Assembly (NCBI GenBank): GCA_004794785.1
Contig: SJOL01006397.1
Coordinates: 526,568 to 590,567 of the forward strand
Direction: 5' to 3'
DNA length: 64,000 nucleotides
Source of the DNA: Opisthorchis felineus
Taxonomy: Eukaryota; Platyhelminthes; Trematoda; Opisthorchiida; Opisthorchiidae
The notes under the pieces were generated by a model. The model did no database searches. It had not been told where the DNA came from and was given only the letters and a program-made list of their open reading frames with translations. The position numbers and the translations under genes were made by a program. This document shows, one piece after another, positions 49,895 through 64,000 of this stretch (the first letter of the stretch is position 1; every line of letters begins with the position of its first letter).

Positions 49895-50670
49895 CTGAAA
49901 GTGCAGATGAGAAACTCGAGTCACGAAAGCCTGATAAATGCCTTCCCCGCTCCAGGTTCATCGACCCAGCCACATTTTCGGGTACATTGGAATTCACGGA
50001 CGAGCCAACGAAACTCGATAATGATGAACAATGATTCACAGGATTCCGTGGATCCACTCCATGACCCGCCGGAGTAAAGTGTATATCAGAAACAGGGTTG
50101 ATGATGGCGGAGAACACACGATCCAGGTCGAGGCTACTTGACTCGTCTGGCGCAACTGTTGACTGGCTCAGGACAGATCCTTCAGAAAGCACGAGTGGTT
50201 CATTCGGTAAAACCATATCCGAAGTAGAAGCAACACGTGTGACGTGAGTAGGAGAACGTGAATGTAAGGACGTAGTATCCGAAGGACTATGGACGCTGGA
50301 ACCGATAGATCGGTCGGGAAGATAGTAAGGCAAATAGTTTATGGAGTCAGCTGTAGGCAACAGTGAACAGTTAGCCACGATCGACCCCGGAGTGTATTTC
50401 TGTTGTAAGTCTTCGCCGGTTACACAGCCCCGGTTTTGACGAGCATCAGATGTGTCTTTGGAGAGGCTCGATCCAGTGCACGAAGGAATAGCGGGTGTGT
50501 AACAAGACAACTGATGGTCAAAAACAGACTCCACATCATTCAAGTAGCTTTCGAAAGAAGTGACGGCACGCGGTTGAATTTCACTTGTCGACGAGGAATT
50601 GTAGTTCCAGTCCTCTTTAGAAGATATCGCTGATTGAAGAACTGCAGCCTCTGACGAAGAATTCATGAGT
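49895..50670 (-). CDS. Nuclear receptor exon 1: start codon and Ser-rich A/B region
   Basis: The acceptor CGTTTTCTTCAG precedes 50670, leaving only ACTC before ATG at 50666. The donor is CTTTCAG|GTTTGT after 49895, weaker than the others. It encodes residues 1-257 beginning MNSSSEAAVLQSAISS: Ser-rich, with acidic spots, no domain, as expected of a nuclear-receptor transactivation region. Phase 1 matches exon 2, and composition is continuous across the junction. Alternatives: the frame runs on to a stop at 49845, so this could be an independent small protein, but the phase match and shared strand favour the receptor. The close acceptor suggests an upstream untranslated exon or spliced-leader addition. 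Confidence 0.68.
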
Positions 50671-51102
50671 CTGAAGAAAACGAAGAGCGATAATAATTGT
50701 AGAAATAATAATAACGGTGACAAGGACAATTATGTCGTATTTTCTTTAAAGTAATTCGTCAGTGAATTATACCTCACAGTGCGCTTTTGCTAATCCAAAT
50801 GACTTCCAAACGAAAAAAGGTAACACTGTTGAAATAAACCGCCATGGCTACCTCAGCGTGTTTCTTAGAGGACCGTTTTATTGGCGAAATGTTCAAAAAT
50901 CGAGAATGGAACACCATAACCTTTGAACTCACGAACACCATGACGTGAGAAATTTCCTGATCGATCGTATCTAATGAGTATGTACAAACGTTTCTGATAA
51001 CGTCGTCAGTAGCACAGTTATAGCTTCAGAAAGCAGATGATGAGTCACGGCCAAGCTGAAGCCAGTGAGCTTTGACCCTGGAGACCCTTCCGAAGATAAC
51101 AG

Positions 51103-55942
<4,840 letters not shown>

Positions 55943-55943
55943 N

Positions 55944-55974
<31 letters not shown>
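55944..55974. repeat. AT dinucleotide run
   Basis: About 31 bp of pure TA units following the N that ends the trinucleotide array. Confidence 0.95.
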
Positions 55975-55976
<2 letters not shown>

Positions 55977-56364
55977 AACCGTCAGGAAGGCGTGGCGATG
56001 TGGTGCCTTAGCTAGAGTTGCACGTGGCTAAGACGAAAGTTCTTGATAAGTGTCGAAGACATTTTCCTCACCCAGATAAAAGGGTGCTGAGTTAGCGTAC
56101 ATTAGACTAACGGGTCAAAAAGTCTCCACTTCAACCCTGGACGAACTATAGCAACAGATGAAGTTGGACCTGCTCGGAATAACAAACGAGATAGCCCGCT
56201 GAAAAAGTCCATCGGAAATGCCCTATATCACGGTGTGCCAGTTGTATCTGAAAGGCTCACAGTGACAAGAGACAAGTGTCTGTAAGATTCGGGAGTACCG
56301 GTTGATTCCGACTGTTGAAAAACAAAACTGTATGCAAAAGATGCATAGAGTTCAATTAGGTTGT

Positions 56365-56715
56365 CAAAGAAGGTACGAGGTGATCAACATCAGCTGTAAA
56401 TCACGTACAGTTGTACAATGGTTATATTTGCCACAGTTTCGTTCAGCGGCGATCTCCGCTGGGCCTGTGTAGCTACGCTTTGGAGGCAGTAGCTGATATA
56501 GTTGACGCGTGAATACAGAAGTGGCAGTGGATTTTTCATTGAGATCGGGAGAAGCTATGCATTGGTGGCAACAGCTTGGATGGATGTGCGCCACTGAGCG
56601 AGCGACTGGGCCATGTCTGTAGCCACTGATGTGTCCCGTCTTGGGGACCCAATTACGAGAGACGGCAACGAGCAGCGGCTGGGCTCAGCGCAACCTATAG
56701 AGTGCAACCAGCTCA
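56365..56715 (-). mobile_element. Second RTE-like family, 3' fragment
   Basis: Aligns with 45060-45550: shared blocks include GCCACAGTTTCGTTCA, GGGAGCTATGCATTG or its variants, GCGACTGGGCCATGTCTG and GAGTGNNANCAGNTCATNTATCGTGGG with substitutions. Only the 3' part is present. Confidence 0.65.
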
Positions 56716-56929
56716 TTTATCGTGGGAGATACCGGGCCTTACCAAGGTGCAGAGGTTTGTACACATACATAACCCACTGAGCTATACTGGGAGTGTACGT
56801 GTGACACTCATACCCGGTTGGTCAATCAGTAGAGGTCATAATGAGTGCCTGGTCTTTCAGGATTGGGGTTGGGACACGTGTGGCGACTTGCTCCTTAATA
56901 ATGTAGGCCGCTCTGAGGGCCTTACGCCA

Positions 56930-57045
56930 AACGCCACTGCCTTGCGGTCAGGCTTTCGAGCCAAACATTTTGGCTGAGGACCCTAATCGTTCTTATGTCT
57001 AGGTCTGATGTCATGGCAGTATCCCAGCCTACGTACAGACACGTA
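56930..57045 (+). repeat. SINE-related unit, divergent subfamily, copy 3
   Basis: CCTTGCGGTCAGGCTTTCGA, TTTTGGCTGAGGACCCTAAT, TGGCAGTATCCCAGCC and TACGTACA are the reverse complement of the units at 20.2 and 25.6 kb. Confidence 0.5.
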
Positions 57046-57077
57046 CAACTAGGTATAACTATGCGGATTCGAATCGC

Positions 57078-57715
57078 ATCATCATCATCGGAGACAACAT
57101 CAGTGTTCACACTGGTGCTTCATTGCCGTCCAACAAAAGTTCATCAAATTATATTCAAAGCTTTACAGTGAAAAGAAGAGGTAAAGAGTGGGTGAGGGAG
57201 GGGACCCAGTGATGGTCTGTCTTAAGCATTCTGAGGTGCCTACACCTCCAGTAACTCAACCAGACAATCTGGAAAGATACTGACAACAAGAATGCCACTG
57301 ACATCAGCCACCACTTCTCGCAACGTCCCCAGCCAAGCGCAGGCGGGGCCACGGGGACCCCATCCTGGCAGGCGTACAACACCAACAACACCCAAATTCT
57401 TCGAAATTTCTCACACCCTTCTGCTAAGTCATATGTTGTCCACCTAGCGGTTTACGCCACTCTGAAGGAGATACGGAGAACAACACTCAGATTATGCTCA
57501 CTAAATTCTGGGGCATACCGTGTTGAGCAAGTTTGGTTAACAGCAATGACTGATCAGTAGAATCGAACGCACCTTTGAGGTCAAGAAATACCAATATTCT
57601 GGGTCATCTGTACATGCGGCGGTGCTCTAACAACTGACAGAGTGTGAAGACGCAGTAAATACAGCCTCTACACGGTCGAAATCCCGCTTGATGCCCACGG
57701 GTCAAGAATTCGGGC
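57078..57715 (-). mobile_element. RTE-like fragment, 3' end plus RT piece
   Basis: The minus strand ends in the (GAT)n-tailed terminus near 57078. 57210-57400 carries the 3' region (AGGTGTAGGCACCTC, CCTGCCAGGATGGGGTCCCC). 57600-57700 encodes HQAGFRPCRGCIYCVF, the QAGFRPGRGCVDQIF block of RT. The middle is deleted. Confidence 0.7.
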
Positions 57716-57724
57716 GCCGGTGTT

Positions 57725-58215
57725 GCTGGTGTCAAGGTATTCGTAACAAGGCAATTGAAAAAACGGGTGTCTGTTTGTGCAGCAGGTAGTTCAGTCGCGG
57801 AAAACACCCAACATCATCAGCTGCGGTGGCTGGGGGGATGTGCAACGCAACACTGCATACCAAGATTAGTGTTGTTCCCAATTACTCCTTCACAATAGCG
57901 AAGCTTCAAGATGGACGTGTGACTTGACAGAAGGAGTTGAAAGAGGTGATGAAAGCTTGCGTTACTGGTGCGATCCTCTCTCCGGGATAGTGTTCACGCG
58001 GATCCTTCTGCAGCTGGCAGGTGAAACTGCAAGGAATGGCGGCTAGCCAACATCAGTCCGTGATGTTTGTTTCTTTCCAGGCTGTTTGATTCAGCGCTTG
58101 GAGGTGTAGACACCTCAGCATGCTTGTGTTAGACAAGTAATAGGTGCCTCGTTCTTCCCCTCTTTTCTCATTTTCACACACTGGAAATTTGAGGAAAGAA
58201 ATAGAATTTGCGCCT
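57725..58215 (+). mobile_element. RTE-like fragment, C-terminus and 3' end
   Basis: TATTCGTAACAAGGCAATTG, CATCATCAGCTGCGGTGGCT and GGAGGTGTAGACACCTC match the C-terminal and 3' region of the copy at 43.3-43.8 kb in forward orientation. It lies back to back with the reverse fragment to its left. Confidence 0.65.
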
Positions 58216-61209
58216 GTACGGCAGCGAAGCAATATTGCTGCTGTTGTGGTGTTTTGTACCTGTCTTTTGCTTTCATTATAATGTTACGTATTTCATCAAT
58301 TTCATAAACATTTTTTGTTTGAATACGCAAAACCACAAAAACGCGCATTTGTACAAATTACAAACAATATAGGCGTGGTCGAATTCTCCGATTTTCTCTT
58401 CCCATTTCACTCGCGCTTACAGCGGTCATTCGCGAGCTCCATGTGCTAACTCTGGTATCAAAACATTTCGGACTGTCTTCGGAGTTTATTGTATATGAGA
58501 GCTTCCCGGAAAGAAGACCCCTGGACATCCACGATCGGATTATTATTTATTCACTGACCTGGGCCAACGACGAACTATTTTAAAAAAGAACAATTCTTAG
58601 TGAGTCTGTTCCATTCGACCCTTTATTGTGTACTCAATTCAGGGTAATTATATTTATTTCTGTCACACACTCTTCCTAAAGTAGTTTTTTTGGGTACCCA
58701 GACCACTACACTGTTACCTCAGATGGTGCCAGTTGCTGCTGCTGATGATACAACGGTACAAAGCGCGCCTTTTACGCAGCCGGTTTAAGAGTAACCCACT
58801 GGCTTTTTGTTTGGCTTTCGACGGGGGTTTTACGAGGCTATGCATTTGACTAGCAAATCTCATGTTAATACGGGAATTCAACTCTACGCTATACTGATAA
58901 CCTTGTGTACTCAACCACAGGCGATGTGATATACACCATGGCATTAGCAAATGAGTCAAAAATGGGTCAGAAAGCGACCGGACACTTACTCCAACAGGCC
59001 GTAATGGAAGTTGCGAACGCACGGCGCGATCGAGCGACGCGGCGCTTGGCGCGTTGTCTTATCGATCGTATGCCTGACTGTGACGACCGGAGAGCGTCAT
59101 ACAGACAGCACTACCAACACACCAGCCAATCAAATTTCAGCCGCCACATCAGCCAATAACAGTAGGTCCCACGATGCCGACAATGCTTACGCGTCCTCTG
59201 ACTCTGTGCGGTGCTGGATAGACTGGATATGGAGTCTCAGGCCTGGACAAGGCTGGGCCTTCAGTATTCCTCATCTAAACCGGGAACGAATCATAGAACC
59301 GTAGTTTTTTACCACCACACGTTCAACCGAATGGTGTGCGGTAAACGTGCGATAATGATAGGTGATAAGTTTCACCAAATTGGTGTACAAACGCCGGAGA
59401 GTGGAAAACACGGACGCGACAAAACTGGGTCAACGCCACAGTTCTGCCTTGTTGAAAGAGATTTCAGTACGCTACAAAATAAATCAGTTTAGACCACCGC
59501 TGCACTTTTGATGAGTATATGCATAGCATTTTCACAGACGATGTTTTCCTGATCCACTACATTCATCATCTCATCTTGCACTTGGATACATTCGTATTGC
59601 TTGTGTATTTCACAAGATCCTGTAGTGGTTAACGGCCCTATGGAGTCTCTAGTGAACAGAACAAATTACTAATGTAAGTCAGATACAATGTCACAAGGAG
59701 AAAAATCCAAGCAAATCTTGACTCACAGTTCACAACAGAAGATTCCGTATTCCGTTGAACCACCACACCAAGAAGAGAAAGTTCTACTTTCCTGGAATTC
59801 CAAACCTCCGGTGGTAGCAAAATTAGTCCACTGATGTGAAGAGATTAGTCCAGTGTTTGTAGCTAAAATTTTTGTTCACGTTTAGAGTTAGTGGCAGCCA
59901 ATGATAGTCAACCGGCAGTCACAACAACAGTCACTCAGCAAAAGTCCCAAAGTCACGTTGGACCCAAAGAGCAGGCGGTTGTTGTCGTATTTCAGTAAAA
60001 CAAACTTTTGTACAGTAATGTGACCGATATTCATAGAGAGAAAGGCGATGATAATGAGCATGAAAAATAGCAGTTTACAAGTGCTACAATCCCAATTGGG
60101 TGGAATCAAGTATTGGCCAGCCCAAGATCTGCAGGAGAAAAAGAGGTGGTTGATGGATGACGTACGATGCGTGAAACACTGTGTTACCCTATGCTAATGT
60201 TCCACTCCCCTGTCTACTTCTAGCAGTGAGTCTCACTCTTTGGCTCCATGTAATACGTTCATTAACCACCCAACATTGCTAATGTGCCAATTTCGTAACC
60301 TGAAAGAGCATTCGTTTCAGGTTTGACTTCAACAATCTATTGTACCCAAATGACCGGAATCATGATCCATAAAGGTCTCGAAGCGACGAGATGAGACGAC
60401 ACTGTGAGTTAATCCCATTGCTACCATTTTTTCAGTCTGTAGCTTTTATGAGCCAGTTGGTTAAAGTAATATCCTTGTAACTGATTTCTGATGGGACTTG
60501 TCGCTTATTGATCGTTTAATCCTTCAGCTACGTTGCAGGACAAGGGTATTCGGAGACGGAAGCCCAACAGAGAACCTGCAACCCACAGTCACACTCAGCT
60601 AATGTCGTGCAGCATCATCGAACAAGTGTTTGTGTCCTTTCGAGGTCCGAAGAGGATCGCATCTTTATCTTGAATATTGAAGTAAAGATATGCTACTGAC
60701 TACGGCCTTTGGTTCAGCAGCATTTTGTTTCAGCTCAGATTCTCCTAAGTTAGCATACCCCGTCTTGTAGGATCGGTACTGTACTAGCTGAGCACTGAAT
60801 AGCGTTACCCAGGTAGAAATATTGTCTAAAAGTTTTCCTTGATTTATTCTGTTACACCTATAAAAATGGCCGGCTGGCATCCATATCCAGATTGGCCTGT
60901 CACGTCGGATTACGCCAATGGAGAACCGCACACAGTGGATAATACCACATACAGTTTGCACTTAGCCGCGTGCACATCCACCTGAACGACTAGCACGTGG
61001 TATAAACTGTGGAAATAAGACCGGCGAGTGAACAGGACGGGAAAGTGGGACTACCCTCAGCATGCTAATATGGGGACCAATACATGTCACATCAAGTGGG
61101 TGCACGTCAACAGTTGGACCCAACAGTGAAAGCAAAGGGGCGTCCGATGGCCAGCACTACTCGGAGACACAGTCTAGAAGCACCCAAGAGACTAGCTATG
61201 GCTAGCTAT
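58216..61209. other. No recognisable gene
   Basis: Overlapping short frames on both strands around 58.7-59.5 kb are protein-like in places (for example ANARRDRATRRLARCL on the plus strand) and could be a decayed retroelement, but no domain is identifiable. The rest shows nothing I can name. Confidence 0.35.
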
Positions 61210-62325
61210 CGTTCACCTAGGCCTGCGCAACGATGGGCACCTCTAGCACCGTTGGCAGCTTAACACTTCATAACATCTTGGGCATTAAGTTTGGGCTTCG
61301 CCAGGGAGCACAAACTAGAAGTTGAACCCAACGGCGTTAGCTTCGAGTAGGCTGATTGTTTCATTACTGATAAGCCGAAGCCAGAATGCGTCCGCACGAT
61401 ATTTTGCGGTTAGCCATGATTCGACTGTATTCCGAATGGTTCAGTGTGTCCACGTATCTTCTAGGATTGGGTTTGTACGGCGTTAGTCACGAAGAGCTAC
61501 TTCTAGAACAGGCTCAGGTACCTGTAAATTCGGAAAGCCAAGGCGGATCTGAGGAGCTTGCTTCACCCACTGACGGATGGCTGTAAGTCTGCTGGTGGAT
61601 GACCATTCCAAGGCGACCAGAACAAACACGATAGCAGTCAGTGCAGACCCAGCTAGTTCATCCTCCATGCTGAACAGCTCAGATAATAACCTTGTGTCTT
61701 GAAAGCCTTAGTTCTCTGACTCGAAGTTGGCCGTCGTTGAAATGACGATCTCCAGTTCATCATATCGTTCTTTTTTAGTTTATCGTCGTCTGCCAGGCAT
61801 AGCGTTTGAGCGTATGCACTGATCACAGTACGTAGGTTTGGTTTGTCAATCTCAGGCGCAGTAAATTAAGACGTGAACTGATGCTTCAGAGTTCTCTGCC
61901 GACCATTTCCTTGGTGCAACCGGACAGGGCGAAACCGACATCATGATTCCCTTTTATTTCAGTCGGATAGCCGGTCTAGTAGAATGTGTACCCGATGTCT
62001 TTGACGAATGATTCCTTGATCAACCAGTCGAGGGCAACGACGTCAATTCCGTATCCAGTTAGTACCATAGCAAACAAGGCGGCGCACCTTACAAGATGGT
62101 TGACCTGATCACCAGCTCTATCCAGCAGCGTTCGGACCTTCCACAAGCCCACGGCTAACGGTCTCCTGAGGTACAGTGATCGCTTCTAATTTACCTGCAC
62201 GATGCGGTAATTAGCATGGGCTGCTGTATCACTCTCCAGATGACTAGCCTGCCGGAAAGGGTGCAACTTTCCGGTCTCAAGAGACCGTGCTTTAGACTGA
62301 TCACATACAGTCTGGCGTTTGAGAA
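61210..62325 (-). mobile_element. Compact RTE derivative, second copy
   Basis: Collinear with 46420-47510 through several blocks: CACCTCTAGCACCGTTGGC, TGCAGACCCAGCTAGTTC, GTTTGAGCGTATGCACTGAT, GACAGGGCGAAACCGACATC and GAGACCGTGCTTTAGACTG. Frames are broken by stops and indels, so the endonuclease and finger are not translatable here. Sharing the same endonuclease-to-finger order without an RT shows the deletion predates both insertions. Confidence 0.65.
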
Positions 62326-64000
62326 GTAAGCAGTGAAGGTCAGGGATAGACTATTTCTCCAATTCAGCTGTTTCAGTTTCAACTGCTCTCTCGCCCTTTG
62401 TAGAAATTGTACTTCAGGAAACCGAGTTTACTGTGGCTCTTCGGGGTTAGCTGATAAAGGAATTCGATGGACTCCTGGATTGGCTGCACTCCGACTAGAT
62501 GACAACTCTGCTATATATCTGCCTCACATGTTAGCCCAACCATACCCGGCTGAATCCGGTACAATTGTCAGTGTACCGGAAAATTGTGCAGTGGTGTAGT
62601 CCTAAAAAACGTATGACAACGATGACTTCCCTAGATATGTGTTTGTGTACGCGTCAAAACAGGTGACCTAAACTGCCCGATTTTTAAGAGCTGAGCCAAG
62701 ATCGGGAGATATGTCTCTGTGCACTTGACAGGCTGAAATAGGCATTCTGGTGTTTATTTTAATGGATATCGAATAGAGATGGTAGGATGATCCTATTCCC
62801 CCGAAATAGAGCCTCGCATAACACTTACGTAATGGCTACGGATACATGAGGATAGTTAGTTGGGACAGCTATCAAATTATATTACTGAAACCTGATGGTG
62901 AAGATTTACACGCAGTTTTATTACGAAAAGACCCCCCAGCGGACGATGAGGTGACCCTTTTTTTGAGATGGTTTTTACGGACTGCGTTCCTGTCCCACAT
63001 TAGAATCTATCCTTATAATAGACGGTTGAACAGTATCCAGAACACTTCCTTCTACTGGGGTGCCCCGTCGTCAAGCATTCAATAAAATGGTTGTAGGGTG
63101 ACTTCCCGCGCAAATTTCTGTCACACTGTTAGTACACTATCTACATACCTAGCACTGGGCAGTGAACTCAACAAACCAGTTACCGCTGAATGATTACATA
63201 AGGATGGTATCAGAATCGTTTGGTAAACACTCAGGGAATTTATGACAAGAATATCGTTATTCCCAAAAAGTCATCTACTGCACCGCGTTACTATTCTTAG
63301 GTCGTTGGGTGAAGTTCTTCAGGATTAACGATCAGATTTACAAAAAACAAGGAAAATGGAATGAGAGTTGCAACTACAGTCACAAAGGCGTCATTTTTTT
63401 GGTCGAGGGGATAATTTGATGTTCATGTTTTGAGACCAGTCTCATTATTGATTAGTCCTGCTTCAGCCGGGATGTCCATGCCGGCTGTCTGGTCAGGATA
63501 ATCAGTCATCAGACTAACAAGACCGACCGCAAGCTACAAGCATTTAACTACCTTCTGATCGATCTAATGATAATGTCGGTCGGTTTGTTTATTACTGTTC
63601 TGACCATACCACTCCTGAAAAGGGTCACATTCGGCGGCGAAAGCATCGAAGAAGTGTCAGGACAGTGTGGTGAAGATGTGAGAGTGATTTCGTGGATTTC
63701 AGTCAGTTTGGACTTTGCGGTTTAGATCCAAGCATTTCTGTCCAAAACTCCTATTCACTGATACCTTCGTACGACCACATATCAACCCAGATGATCTGAA
63801 ATTCCTGCTCTCTGTTGTATTCCTATTGGAATGATTCTCGAGTTTCACCAACTCAACCATTAGTGGTTGAGGTGTGAATTTCAGTTGTCACCTCAAAACT
63901 TCCACATTTTCAAAATCTGTCCTGTTCTCAGTGTCTAGCACAACTCATCACCTCCTTATGCACGTCATCTCACTCATTGCATATACAACGGATGGAGAGA
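62326..64000. other. No recognisable gene
   Basis: Two modest plus-strand frames (62333-62599 and 62846-63085) have no known domain and no convincing splice borders. I see nothing else. Confidence 0.35.

Larger units (their letters stand above)
22784..50670 (-). other. Nuclear hormone receptor gene (NR1-like), seven coding exons
   Basis: Gene span on the minus strand: exons 50670-49895, 40135-39507, 36357-36216, 33734-33370, 32744-32568, 27810-27525 and 23040-22784. Each inner border has AG upstream and GT downstream. Phases run 1, 0, 1, 0, 0, 1 and no in-frame stop appears before TGA at 22786-22784. The predicted protein is 875 residues: Ser/Thr-rich A/B region 1-445, DNA-binding domain about 446-515, basic hinge, ligand-binding domain to the C-terminus. 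Such receptors act in the nucleus as ligand- or partner-controlled transcription factors. DNA-binding residues (P-box EGCKG, then CQHCRF and GMSKDAVR) and the LBD resemble the HR3/ROR, E75 and E78 groups; the exact subfamily needs a phylogeny. Introns total about 25 kb and carry RTE and SINE insertions. The acceptor just before the ATG implies an upstream non-coding exon or a spliced leader. Confidence 0.85.

Overview
The window looks like nuclear DNA from a flatworm, most probably a digenean trematode. This is inferred from gene style (short exons in multi-kilobase introns with GT/AG borders), from the dense load of RTE-type non-LTR retrotransposon fragments and tRNA-derived SINEs, and from the absence of any bacterial or organellar gene organisation. 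The species cannot be fixed from the sequence alone.

Two protein-coding genes are well supported. On the + strand, the last exon of an Sp-family zinc-finger transcription factor lies at 8249-9705. On the - strand, a complete nuclear hormone receptor can be assembled from seven coding exons between 50670 and 22784. All six introns have GT...AG ends, reading phase is kept across every junction, and the product is predicted at 875 residues. It has a Ser-rich N-terminal region, a two-finger DNA-binding domain, a basic hinge, a ligand-binding domain with the H3-H5 signature, and a C-terminal AF-2-like helix. It most resembles the NR1 group (HR3/ROR, E75, E78). The two genes converge.

The rest is mostly repeats. 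0-8 kb and 10-16 kb carry copies of an unnamed foldback repeat family, and 13971-14577 holds a separate element with terminal inverted repeats of about 130 bp. 20-26 kb has RTE and SINE remnants, the larger RTE copy lying in the last receptor intron. The first receptor intron (39.5-50 kb) holds an RTE copy with a nearly intact reverse transcriptase, a second RTE family interrupted by an AT microsatellite and an assembly gap, and a compact endonuclease-zinc-finger derivative that recurs at 61-62 kb. tRNA-derived SINEs are scattered in both orientations.

The most striking feature is an uninterrupted CAT trinucleotide array of about 4.84 kb (51103-55942), followed by one N and an AT run. It begins 433 bp upstream of the exon carrying the receptor start codon. 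56-58 kb is a patchwork of RTE fragments in both orientations. In 58.2-61.2 kb and 62.3-64 kb I recognise no gene.
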